In this document: positions 24,646-37,814 of the stretch, in pieces
Layout of the letters: every line of letters starts with the position of its first letter
Position numbering within the stretch: position 1 is the stretch's first letter
Source of the DNA: Poronia punctata
Lineage: Eukaryota > Ascomycota > Sordariomycetes > Xylariales > Xylariaceae
Direction: 5' to 3'
Assembly (NCBI GenBank): GCA_022579005.1
Contig: MU401497.1
Coordinates: forward strand, 62,001 to 126,000
DNA length: 64,000 nucleotides
Made by a program: the position numbers and the translations under genes
The notes under the pieces: model-generated
Told to the model about the DNA's origin: nothing
Databases searched by the model: none
Seen by the model: the letters and a program-made list of their open reading frames with translations, nothing else

Positions 24646-25949
24646 ATGACGAAGGCTCGGTCCAGGTGCCTACGAGGTCAGGCTCGTACTAACAAGATAT
24701 CCCAATCTCCCATCGGATCGATGCCGGTAGAGATTATCCTGGAAATCATGGAGCTCATGGGACCAGAAGACCTGGTCAATTTTGGCCTCTCCAACAAGTT
24801 CCTTCACCACGTTTTCACGGAGAAGCGTACCCAGCTCTTGCTGAATGTCGTCCGCGCTTGTCCCGAGCTAGATATTCTCCTGCGACTTTACATGGTAGAC
24901 CAGAAGGACTTCCTCCCGGATAGAATGCTGCACGCCATAACCGTCACCTTTAGCCTCAACCCCCAAGAGGCACCGGAAAATAAAATCTTCCTCCTGCGCA
25001 GCCCTGTACACTGGCAGTATGGAAGAATTGTGTGTCCCGAGAAAATTAGGCTCGAGGTGCCGGATCTGGTGGAAATCGCCAAGCTGATCCACGTCGTTGA
25101 CTGGTGGGTAGACATGTACCCCCGCTTGCGTTGGAGGGACAATCCGGAGGACCGCAGACGACTCGGATTCGAAGAGGAGGTACGGTTGCGCAGGGCACTC
25201 GCTCGTTGGTGGTTGTACAGCGAGTATTTCCACGGCGCGTTCTGGCGCAACGCCTACGTGCCGAGGAGGTTCGATGACGATGACCGACTCCACCACATCC
25301 GCATTCTTACCACCCAGGAGATTCTGGAACTGGATGATCTCTTGACCACCATGTATGAGACTGTTAGCAAGGACTTGTGCTCGTCTCCGGGTGAAGTATA
25401 CAGTGGGGTAAGTCATATATATATATATATATATACATACAGGTATCTGGATGTCGCGCCGATCAGAAGGAATTAAAGATGCTAACGCCGTCGATATCCA
25501 TCTAGATTGAGTCAGACGTCGAACTTGTCCCCTGGGGTAAGAATGGAGGCCGTCACCCCGCCATCGTCAATACTTACTTAAAGCTCGGTCCACATCTACT
25601 CAAGTACTTCCTCGGCTGCTCCCACCGATTCAACAAAGAACATCTCATCAAAGCCATTGCTGACAGCACCCGTGATCTGGACCTATTGTCCGACCAAGAA
25701 ACATTGTCCATGTCAATCGCAACGGTACTCGAGGAGCGATCGGTGCTGGACGCCGACCGCCCCAAGACGTTCCCAGCTATGGGCATTATTGATCAGGACA
25801 GAGCTAGTGTTGAAGAGTGTGGAATGTGGGACCACGATGCTTGGCCATCGGGGTTCCCGCCCATCACAATGGAGCAACTGGCGGCGCAACCGAATGAAAT
25901 CGCCCGTCGGCTTCCTCGGGGAGATGACGGGGCGGACCGTACGTGGTAA
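24646..25949 (+). CDS. F-box-like protein
   Basis: Two exons, 24646..25407 and 25506..25949, give 401 residues. The intron (98 nt) begins GTAAGTC and contains an (AT)n tract. Residues near 27-70 read SPIGSMPVEIILEIMELMGPEDLVNFGLSNKFLHHVF when pieced together, which matches the F-box consensus (Leu-Pro start replaced by Met-Pro, then EIxxxIxxxL...L..L..V.K). The remainder is a charged, Trp-rich fungal region without a recognisable repeat domain. F-box proteins bring substrates to SCF ubiquitin ligases through Skp1; the substrate here is unknown. The first ATG in frame after a long leader was taken as the start. Confidence 0.8.
25412..25435. repeat. (AT)n microsatellite in F-box gene intron
   Basis: About eleven AT units follow the GTAAGTC donor in the intron of the F-box-like gene. 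Confidence 0.85.
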
Positions 25950-26756
25950 TAGGAACCACCTGCAGTCTCTCCATTTCAGGCGGATTAAAATGTTCCGGGA
26001 GACTAGGTATACTTGGAAGTTGTCTCACTCTTTGGTTGTCATCGAACCTTTTCTGGCCCCCTTCTCTTATTATGTGCTTCCGTGACGTGACGTTCGACTA
26101 CCCAACTAACTATCTACGTCACCTTTTCTTTATCTTCTGACCGATGGCAGACTACATCTTTATTATTCTATTTTGTATCTCTGTCCTCTGCTTTGGTAGC
26201 CGCTTATTACGTTGGATCTCCTTGAGATTTGGTCAGATTGAGTAAGTGAACATGACCTTACCTTGTATCTTCAACCAGGTCATAATGTACCTATTTATAC
26301 TGTATTTATAATGTCAATACTTTCGTTTATCATCGTCCCCAGTGTCACAAAAAAAACTCTAGATTTTGCCAGTCACATACGGGTGTCTTTTATAAAACCC
26401 ACGCGAGAGCAAAGACATGAAAAGCATAAGAGAGTTCTGGCCACGTAATACCTACACTCCTCAGTCTGTGTGGATAATATACCGAAGTAAGAATCTAGCG
26501 CGTGTACAATACTAACCTAGCACAAGACAAGACGTAACCCTTTTCCCTTTTAAACCATGGCAAATATGTCTGTCTAGGTACCTGGGTTAGCCATTATCTA
26601 TCGAGGTATGATTAATCATCAGATAGTATCAACGGCCAATGTTACATATAAACTCCTAAAACGCCAGTTTTTTTATAAAAAAAAACCACCGCAACCACAA
26701 CAGAGAAATGGATCAGTCACAAAAACAACAACAACATTTCCCTCCTTTTTCCACCC
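25950..26756. other. Convergent 3' intergenic region
   Basis: This 3' flank lies between the F-box-like gene and BRX1; it is AT-rich with a T/A run near 26670. No gene is seen. Confidence 0.5.
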
Positions 26757-28416
26757 TCAAGCAAATAACTTTCTCGAATCCAACTGATCCGCCTTCTTCT
26801 TCTCGCCCTCTGTCCGCAAACCCAAAGTATCCAGCTTGGACTGTCTATCGATGGACTGCGCAGCCCGCGTATTGCTCTTGGTAGCGCCCTTGCGACGCAT
26901 ATCGGCACGGACCTGGTTAGGCGAGACGAAGTGCTTGTTCTCGTAGAGAAGGGCGCCGCCGAAGGAACCTTCTTGGATGATGATGGGTTGGAGGACACAT
27001 CTGGGTCCGATCTCGAGGAGGGATAGGTCGAGTTCTTTTTCTAACCCGCTTCTACGCTGCTGTTTCTTCTTCTCCTTCTCCTTCTCTTTCTCCTTGACTG
27101 TTGCTTCTTCCGTGGTTGCGTCGGTGGTTGTGCCGGTGCCTTCGGTTTCCTGTAATTGGTATACCCTCATGAAGATGCGGCCATCGGCTACCGAGAAGGA
27201 TAGGACGTGGTCGATGAAAGGTTTGGAGCGCTTCTGATGGGGTGGGACGCCCATTGTTTGGAGGAGGAGCTGCTTGATTACTTGGAGATGCGGCTCCGCG
27301 TCAAATGTGTTGTCGAAGGACAAGATTGGCCGGCTACCTTTCAAGCAGTTTCCGTTGAACGATAACTCTTCCATGGTATGGATGTTGGTGACGAGGAACT
27401 GGACATATTGTTAGACATCTGCAGATCGAGGAAGATCGAAATCCGTGATGGGAATAATGGAATAAATTACCTTGCAGGTAGGGCCATTAGGTGCTTTCGC
27501 CAGCTGTTCCCGTACATATTAGTATTCATGTCGCTGAACGTCTCCCTCGACTATACTATACGGATAGTGCGAGATTCGGGTCGTACACACCCATAGATAA
27601 AGATCTAGTCACAAGTGTCAGTAATCCCTACTTTCAAGTCGGAACAATATATTGGAGTAGAGAGAAGTACTAACCTTGTCCCTTTCGAGCCTCAAAGAAG
27701 CAAATACTAAACCAGGGGTTAATACTCAATATTCCATCCATCTTGAGAAAAATATCACAAAGCGGACACCAGCCGTCCTCTCGGCAAGCAGCCATCCAAG
27801 CAATACGATACAAGCAACGAGAAGAAGAAGAAGAAGAAGAAGAAGCTCAGTCGACTTACTTATTGCAGTTGTATAGTTCCTAACAGAGTTGCGTCAACCA
27901 ATACCCTTGTAACAAAATGGAAAATCATCGACAGTACTTACAGCTAATTCATTAAGCTCTCCCAATTTCTTCTTTTGGTCGAATTTGGCGTCGACACGGC
28001 CATGAGGCATCTAGACGAAGAACCCAGCATCAGCATCAGCACCACATCATCTCATCTTGTCCATGCAGGAAATCTCGTCTAGTATGATCTATTCCCTCCC
28101 AAATAGATGAGCCCTGATTGCAAGACATACCATACTAGCCAAATCCTTGAGCAAATGCCGATGTCTATAAACACAATTAGCATCACCGTCCTGTCTCCTA
28201 ATCCTCCATCGCAGCGCATGAAAAATGAGAAAAATGAGAAAAATGAGAAAAATGAGAAAAATGAGGCAGAAAAGAATACCCCGTCACTTACCGATAAGTC
28301 ACACCTCTCGAAGATAAAATTAAGACTCTCTGCTTATTCCGCTTAACACCGTCGGTCGGAGCATCGCTCTTGTTGTCGTTTACCGACTTGGACAGAGCTT
28401 TGTATACAGCCGCCAT
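26757..28416 (-). CDS. BRX1: Ribosome biogenesis protein Brx1 (Brix domain)
   Basis: Eight exons, complement(26757..27398, 27471..27503, 27591..27604, 27675..27706, 27860..27879, 27942..28010, 28131..28164, 28292..28416), give 322 residues with every phase consistent. The product reads RNKQRVLILSSRGVTYR, RHRHLLKDLASMMPHGR, ELYNCNN, FFEARKGQDLYLW, APNGPT and FLVTNIHTMEELSFNGN, the typical Brix-domain sequence of Brx1. A Lys/Glu tract sits near residue 200 and the tail is basic. Known Brx1 acts in the nucleolus, with Ebp2, on 27S pre-rRNA and the early 60S particle. Exons of 14 and 20 nt are unusually small. Two simple repeats lie in its introns. Identification is strong. Confidence 0.95.
27820..27845. 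repeat. (GAA)n microsatellite in BRX1 intron 4
   Basis: About eight GAA units on the plus strand end about 14 bp before the 20-nt exon 4 (27860..27879) of BRX1 in plus-strand order, so they lie just inside the donor of intron 4. Confidence 0.85.
28221..28265. repeat. Five exact 9-bp repeats in BRX1 intron 1
   Basis: AAAAATGAG is repeated five times without error (45 bp) inside the first intron of BRX1, close to its donor site. Confidence 0.9.
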
Positions 28417-29380
28417 TGTCGTGCCGGTGTTGGTTATTTATTCGTATGATGATATCTCGCCACAGCAAAGAAGAAAACCTGGTTGATTTTCTTTTATTAA
28501 AATAAGACGACACACAGATGTCCAGATGTATAAGATTTGCTTTCTGTCAATCTTTGGCAAGCTGTAATGAGCCGCAATCCAACTTGCTTGCTTGGTAGCT
28601 ACACAACCAGTGGTCCCCGAACTTTTTTTGGATCGTTACCAATCGATAAGCCTGGGCTAGCGGTTATCAAGGAATCTTCTAACCCACTTTTGTACATTGC
28701 ATGGATGCAAATACCTTAGTTGGGTACCATACTGATTTTAAGTGGGACCAAGAACAACCCCTATCAATTGTCAAGGTTGTCTTCAACCCACACGTAACGA
28801 GTACAATTCAAAGCACCGAGCTAACCTAGGAAATTTGGAGAACGTCCGTTTGCGTACGAGTAGGTTCGTAGCTATGTTTATTCGATTGTGAATGCGTCAA
28901 CAGGTTGATGATGAGTATACACTTTTTGTTACAAGATATCGCAAGTTCCCTTTATTACGTGTCCATGCTGGACATGACTAGTTTCTATAAACTTGATACA
29001 CGTAGTATCTGAGTACTGTCTGCAATGATAAGTATTTCAAGAAACAAGTCATGGGATTTTTATGAATTAGACCTTGGTACCTAAGGTAGTAACCTCCCCC
29101 TATTTATCACATCTTAAACTGCCGGCATGAGGGATGGCAAACGAAAACAAGAGCACTTGAAGCCTGTAGAACGGTGATATAAAAAGTGCCAGATATTGGA
29201 GCCTTCCCCCCCCTCGTAATGTTATCATTCGCCCTTTGAGAGAGGTAATCCCAGCAACCAAAAAGAAAAATCGAACAACGTGACGCCGAGTACGTAATAT
29301 TCCTACGTAACATTCATACCAAGCCGTATAAACCGTCACACGTCATCCCTACAACACACGGGCATGTCGAAGGGCAGGGT
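28417..29380. other. Intergenic, no gene recognised
   Basis: 5' flank of BRX1 and 3' flank of the Rab11 gene. A TACGAGTA octamer is present near 28855. No coding support is seen. Confidence 0.45.
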
Positions 29381-30555
<1,175 letters not shown>

Positions 30556-32030
30556 GGCGGGCAATTAGATGGTGCTGTTTGAAGTGATCAAGTGGGAATG
30601 CGACGGTGTTGAGAATGGGTGCAAATGGGAAGGGTGTCTGTCTAGTTGTTGCCCGAGGGGAAAGGCGGGAAGGCGAAGGTGATCAGCGTCGAAAGTAATA
30701 AGGGTCGACCAAAGGTTGGCAATGACGGCAGCCAGACGATACAGTTCTTAAGGCCGGACGAATTCAGTTGCCTATCAGAAGAGAGCCCGCAAAGTCTTGA
30801 CTGAAGCTGCAAGATGCGGGTGATTAAGCTACAAGATCGAGATGAGGCGTTCTGGAAAAGGCAGGGTATGTCCAGTGTCTTTTTGGGTGGTTCAAATGTC
30901 AGGAGCCAACGGTGATTTGATGGTGGAGATGCGGAATGGGGGATGGAGGATGGAGGATGGGGATGGGAGCCACAGGCGGCCACAGGCGGTCTGTTGTACG
31001 AAAGAGGTTCCATTGTTACCTTCAAGGAGGATGTACTTGTAGTACAGACCGTATGTACCTTTTGCTATTTTAAGCCCTGTAAATACCTTGGTTATATGGC
31101 TTGGGCTAGGGCAGCTGTGACAAGTACAAGTAGCTGCCTGGATGTACCTAGGTCGTCCTGTAAGCCATGTACTTTTAACAGGACCACCTGTGACCTCCCC
31201 ACTCAGCCCCAATCCTCCTCTACGAGTACTCATACAACGTACTTGTAAACCTGATGAGATACCAAACTTATCGTATCATTGCATAGCTTCATTCGCATCT
31301 TTGCATCCCACCGATACCTAGAACTTGGAAGTACCTAATTTAGGTAGCCCTTTGTCTTCTCTTAAATCACGTGTTGATCAAGACGTTTATTTACCTACAG
31401 GCTACACGTAGGTACTATTAAGCTGCTGAGACAACCACAGATTTATAATGGCAGCCTTGCGGGTTACCAAATGCAAACCTTGGATATTTGTCAAACATAT
31501 GGTATTAATAACTATTACAAGGGAAGTAACCTACTATATATGAATGCCTTACGTGCCTAAAAGGATTCCCAGGCAGCATATCTCTCTACCTTGTAGTTTT
31601 AAAGGTAAGAATTCAGATCTTCATTTTCTGGCAGGAAGGGTGGTCAGACGAAGCAGAGTCCAGGTTATTTTTGATGTATTTGTACAGAAAACGCCCTCCC
31701 CAGTATTTACAACATGGTTATTACAGAAAAGTGTAGCTCGGCTACATACATGTACATACTCACTTGCCTCCGTAGAGATGCAACATTACAGTACCTACCT
31801 AGTAATGGTGATAGACGTAGAGTTGTGCCTATGCCAACCCACGGAAGAGAACGCCAAGTCTCTGCCATCGTCCTGAACGTGGATAGAAAGAATGCCGCCG
31901 CATTCAGAAATACAAACGCACACCAGCAGACCACGATGCGGGGCTACGAAACACCTGACAAAAGCTCCGATGCCTCCGTCGACTGCCCCTTAGTAACACC
32001 CCTCAACTTCATATCAAACCCGCGCCTTGC
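30556..32030. other. Intergenic, no gene recognised
   Basis: 5' flank of the Rab11 gene and 3' flank of the chromodomain gene. It includes a GGATGG-rich tract near 30930-30965 and a TACGAGTA octamer at 31221. Open frames here show no family signal. Confidence 0.45.
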
Positions 32031-35000
32031 TCACTCGCTCGAGGGCAGCCTCTTAATGATAGACGAGGCAGCATCTACATTGATAAAGCCATAGGCCCGA
32101 CCCTCCTTTATCCAGTCTTCCCACCATTCGCGGGTCGGGCGGTACCGATATATGATAGACTCAACATCGGGATTCGCTCTACGAGCCCTCAAACATGTCT
32201 CGTATAGGTGGTTCAGACATTTGGTACGATGAGCCCCGTTATTCCCATTGCCGGGGTGGAAAACCATTCTCTCGGGCTTGAGCAGATCGCGCTGCGTCTG
32301 CGGAATCTGACGAAGCTTGAGCTCGGAAGGTTTGTTGGCCAACGGCTTCGTCTTCCTCGTCATCGGCGATAGGCCGTCCTTCCAGACTCGTGGGTCAAGG
32401 CACGACCATCTCTCCGCAACTGCGGCCGGATGCGACGGGAGCTCTACTCTACTTTCGTCGAAGAGCCTTTGGATATGCGTACACGTGAGGTCAAGCACGT
32501 TCTCGCCCTGTTCAGGCACGACGTGGTTGGCACTGCCGTGCCACACATCGGTAAGGACACATTTTGGATGTCTTCTTTCCGATTCGACCTTGACGACGTC
32601 CACCAGTTGGCGTTGCATATCCAGGAGACTGTCCCCGTACTTTCCCCTCTCGTTCGCGGCCACGTCCCAGATGAATAACTCGGTCTGCCAGACGGGGACT
32701 GGTTTCTGAAAGACGCGGGATGCTGGATTTTTGGGACGGTAGATGGCGACCCATGGATGACGCTCGTACTGACGCTTCGGTAGGTACTCGTCCCACTCGT
32801 CTGTGATGGTGTAGAAGAGTCCAATCCACGTATTACGTAACTTGGTAAAAGATGGCGCAGCGCTTATCCAGCTGCCAAACGTATCATATCGTCTACCCGT
32901 TTCATCGCCGTCGCCAAACTGGGCCGCCATGCTCCAATCTCTCCATGCCACAGGCTTGGCGTGAAGTTCACACCAGTTGCCCTTGGTTCTGGCCCGGAGC
33001 TGCTCTATCCATCGATGTAGTTCGGCCGGCGTGTCCGTGCGGAAAATGCGGCCTGGAAAGGGGAAAGGTGACGTGGCAATCGAGTTTCGCCACTCTCCCA
33101 CGATTCTGATGTAGCCCTTTTCGTCCAGGACAGCACCTGTTCCCCAGGCGATGTTGACCTCGGTGCCCCTCTCGTCTGCTTCCTGCTGCTGCTGCAATGC
33201 GATGCTATTGCGCATGACGAGCACACCGGATGTGTCCGGGTCACTGCTGTCGGTGGGTGCGTACCTCGGAATCTGAAGGACACGCCACGCCTGCGAGACC
33301 ATGGCCGGATCGGAGCCCAGCACATAAAACCTGCGAAACATGTCCATCTTCAACGAAGCCCACAGGCAAAATGCGCTTACTAAGCTCTGTTCGTCGTTGG
33401 GGTCGATGAATTCGTAGAGCCAGTGGAATTTACGGACATCTGTCACAGAAGGGTTAGCGCCATCTCTTGCGTACGACCAAGACCTGGAAGCGGGCGACAG
33501 AAAAGGAAGCCCGGGGACTTTGTGATTCATATCTTACCTATGCCGGTCTCTTCGTCTCCAAAGGTGTCCATGAGATCGGTTAGGAGCTCCCAAGCACGGA
33601 TGTAGCTCTCGACGTCCACATCGCTCTTGATTCCCTCGGCGACGCTCAGTCTGTGCTCTACTTCCTTTTCCTCTGCAATGGTCTGCAGATATTGAGGGAA
33701 CCGATGGCATGTGACGATTATGTGGCCGGGGTTGACAGCATATCGCTTAAACCACCTGAGGAACGAGCAGAGCTTGGCCGGTTCCGAGAGGGCGAAACTT
33801 GGCGTGATGAGAAAGGCTCTGCCGTAAGGAAACAGTCGGACCATCCGAAGCAAGCCCGGATAGCTCTTGGCGCGGAGATCGGAAGGATACTGCGGTGTCT
33901 TGTGCTCTCCCGTGTCCAACGTCCAGAATGTGTATTTCCGGCTCTCGAGCATTCGCCAAACACCCCGCAGCTTCTCCAAGCTGAACATGGTGAACTGCCA
34001 GTGGGAGACGATGGTGCCACCGCAACCGTCGTCCACCATGTCGTGGAAGGAGCGCCAACTGTTGGGCTCGTCAATGGTGAAGATTGGGCGACCCGGCGCG
34101 TTTAGACCTGTTATCGTGCACATTCCACTGTTAGCGTTCATCCCGCTCCCTTATAGTGACTGTAGCTGAACTCGGATGGGCAAACTTACGTAGCCAGGCC
34201 TTGACAACCCTCATCACCTGTTGTGCCCCGAGGGGGATCAGTAACATGTAGACTTGTTTATCCTTCATCGTGAGATCTTGAGGCAGGAATCTGTTAAAGT
34301 CGAGCCCCGTCAGGACGCCTAGAATATCGGGGTCGCGTGATCCATTTGGGTTGATGAGATGGTTGAATGGCGCTTGATCATCACGATATTCGGATGGATA
34401 GCTCCGGGATGTGAGGTGCGGAGGGGCCCGATAAATAAAATACCGTAGAGAAGATTCGGAACTTGGGTCCCGTCTGAAATTGTAGTGCGTGTCGACCCAC
34501 TCCCATTTGTTCGACTGCGCGGGATAGACGATGATGGAATACGTCTGTGCGAGACAATGCAAGCCCACACCATCGCGTTCCAGATTCGTCGCCACCTTTC
34601 CCAGTGCCGCAGCATGTTCTGGAGCAACGGGCTGAACGACACCAGCCGACAGTTCGGCGGCAATGAGCTGAGACCTCTGTGAATAGAAATGGAAGTAGGT
34701 TGAGGTGGTCTTGAAGTCGAGAGTCTCATGGGCGTTGAAGGCCACTACCCAAGACTCTGCTTGCCGACATACGCCGGCGAAGTTGACCAAGACTTCCGGT
34801 GTTGCGCCAAATTTCGCCCTTTTACGGGCTAGCTGTAGCTGTCCTTGGCTGGGGTCTGTCTTTATTGTCAAATTCGGTCTCTTTGGGGGACCCATGAGTG
34901 CTGGAGGTGCTGCCGACTTGTTGACCACCGTTGGTCCTTCAAGACGGTCTCTTTTCCCGGCTGCGTCATTGGGCGGGTCGTCGACGGCTTTGGACATTGT

Positions 35001-36380
35001 GTCTTTCGTCCCTTCCGTAAAGTGGACGGATTTTTTAGGCTTCAATGTAGGCGTTTGCTCCGCACTCTTATGCTCTTTGGGTTCGACTGGCGCTTGAGGC
35101 TTGGCGGCGGAGGTGGGAAGTGCTGGTGCGCCGTCGACCGGTGAACGAGTTTCCCGTAGCTGTGGCGGGCCAGCCGCAGTTGGCGCGTTGAGACTAGGCC
35201 GCCTGGAGTTCTCCTCGCCGTCGCCAATGAGGAATTTGGTGGGAATCGAAGACAACGCCGCCCCGGCCGCTTCACCTCTTTCGTTGCCTGATTTCCGCGC
35301 GTTCTTTCTCGGTGGTTTACCTCCGGCGAAAACATTCACACCAGAAGTATCTGACGGTCGGCGAATCGTCGACACGCTTGGCGGCTTGGGAGGAAGTGTG
35401 CTATGGGCGGGGGGGAGGGGCCTGGCGGCGTTGGATGTCGCAGGTGGCTTGTTTGGCATCGTGAGCAAAGGGTTCGCTGTCTTGCGAGCTGTTTGTTTCG
35501 CAAAGAGGCTACTTCTCCTAGCTGTGCCTTGATAACCCGTCAACGTGCCGGCAGGGCCCTTGCGGACAGGCACAGGCTTTTGGATAGAAGACGAAGCCGA
35601 TACAGAATTATTTGTAGGGGCTTTTGAGCTTGGTGAACGAGGCCGCGAGCTTTGGCCGCCGTGGGTGGTTGACGAAGAGCCCTGGCCTTTTTGCGTTGCC
35701 GGGGAAGGGATGCCACGAAATATTTTCTGCTTGACCACCTTTTGCGACGTCAGTGTAGCCGCTGATTCAGCGACGATAGAAGTGGGGCCCTTTGGTACGG
35801 TTGTCTGGTCAGTTGAAGGGGCGGATGGAGGGGCAGATGTAGAGCTATCGATGCCAACTGTCGTTTCCTCTCCTGGTCTAGAGGGTGCCGTGGCACTACG
35901 GTCGACGTCATCCGTCTCTTCCATTTCGTCCTCGGCGACTGATGAGCTGTCCGTCACGGGCGACGAGAGGAATGTTTCTTCCTCGTACCCCGGCGGGAAA
36001 GGCGGTGTCATGGGGAAGCCGAGTCGCTGCCGTTTGGCGTTACGCCTCTCATGTCTGTATGCCCGAGCTAAACAGGCATTTTCATATAGCGAGATGTCAA
36101 ATGGCCTACGGGTTCCGGCCTCGACCATGGCCTTCTCCGCCTCCCACTGAGCCAGTAGACCTTCGCCGAGAGAATGCAAAGGTTCCCAGGTGCTGTGTTC
36201 CAGCTCAAAGCCATCCCACTTGATGAGATATTGCATTGCACCGGACTGCTCAGGATGTGGACGTTCGGCCAAGACGCAATCTACTAACCATTCCTTATCA
36301 GCATCGCCGTCGCCGAGGTCTGTCGAGGTGATGGACAGATCGTCCTCGTCCTCGTCAGCTTCCGATAGAAATAACGACAT
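32031..36380 (-). CDS. Large chromodomain protein (1389 aa)
   Basis: Three exons, complement(32031..33439, 33538..34107, 34190..36380), join in phase. Residues 30-82 form a chromodomain: EWLVDCVLAER, YLIKWDGFE and STWEPLHSL, with W31, W55 and F58 in the positions of the methyl-lysine aromatic cage. Residues about 120-550 are Ser/Pro/Thr-rich and disordered. From about residue 560 to the end there is a long ordered region rich in Trp, Phe and His (FAGVCRQAESWVVAF, HWQFTMFSLEKL, WLYEFIDPNDEQ, EWWEDWIKEGRAYGF) that I cannot assign. Chromodomains of this type usually read H3K9 or H3K27 methylation in fungal heterochromatin. It resembles Chp1- or CDP-like readers in layout only; orthology is not shown. 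Confidence 0.88.
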
Positions 36381-37814
36381 ATTGTCCTCTTATGAGTACC
36401 CGAGCTTCTTGGCCACCAAATGTCATATGATGCTGAGGTAGCAAGTGTTCATATATACGGGATATGAACGTAGGTAGTATAGGCGATAACCTCGATGTCC
36501 AGGCGGTTACTTTCTTGTAATGTCTCTCCGCGTCACCACTGTAGAGATATATGTCAGCATCCAGCTCTCGTCTTCTGAATCTCTTTCACTCGTTTGTTTC
36601 ATCGAGCTGGTGGCTGTGGGTCATACATTGCAGCACACCTCGTCTGAGAGGCCCTCGCCGACGTCGACGCAAGAAGTGAAGCTTAATCGGCCAACTTGTA
36701 GCGCGATGCCGTGAGCACTTCTCTGGTTACGCAGCAAAGCGCCAATGCTTCTTCCGTTTGGTGGATTGATGGGTTGATGAAGCAATTGGTGAAATGAGAA
36801 GTGTGGGCAAATTGAATTCAACGTTTAAAGGCCGTCTAGGACTGCCTGGACTCTGGACTGACGATAGAAGTGAACAATCTCGAGATGTATCACCAGGATG
36901 TGTCACCGGGGGATGTGCCACTATTCCGAGATTTTTCGGCTCGGGCAAATTGGATGGATGTGTGTCAGGTACCTAAGCAAGCAGTTTATTTCTAGGTAGG
37001 TGGTATGTAGGCTAGTAGTCGTCGTCAAACCATGCGGGTCTCATGTTCATCAAAATCTACCTATCATGCGTGTTAAGATGTACGCAGAATGTATGCAGGA
37101 TGTGTGCAAGGTGTGTTTGTCCGAGATACTTGAAAGAACTAAAATTACGGACCTCTCTCATTCATTTCTTAAGCTTTGACATGTACCTTCCATGAATGAA
37201 CAGTACGCGTACTTTAGACATAGGACAAGCATGGTAGGTAGCATATAGAAAACATGGCAAGAGACAGCACTCGGGATCAAATGAAACTTCCCTGGCAGTT
37301 TATATTACAATACTCGTACATTCAAGGTCAGGATATTGACGTTGGCTTAAATAATTATCAGGGCAGATAGGGCAATAAATATTAAAAAGGAGGGTCTTTG
37401 AGGTAGAAATGCAATACTGTTTTAAAATAATTGTGTCCACAACGGTTTTAACGCATATATTTAACCTTTAGTCTACTGGATGTGGCTGCTGGCATAAAGT
37501 TAAAGTTATCTCCAAAATACCTAAAAGCTGGGCCATTACCTAAAGTACGTATATTTGCAGGACATGAATCAAGCATGTTGGACACATACTCGCAAAACCT
37601 TTCTTCTCTTCTCCAAGTTCCAACATGTAAAGTGCAACACAGCTGACCTTAGCCGAGGAGAAGTGCGCATATGGAAAAGAGACATTGGATCAGTATAACT
37701 AAAACACGCTAACTACAAGGTATCTACGACTCCGAGTATATCGAGACATGAAATCTACCCGTGCCCGCCAAAAACAAGAGACCAAACGTAAATCATAACA
37801 TCATCGACCAAACA
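36381..37814. other. Intergenic, no gene recognised
   Basis: 5' flank of the chromodomain gene and 3' flank of the glycine-zipper gene. ATGTGTGCAAGG-like short repeats lie near 37080-37115. No coding support is seen. Confidence 0.45.
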
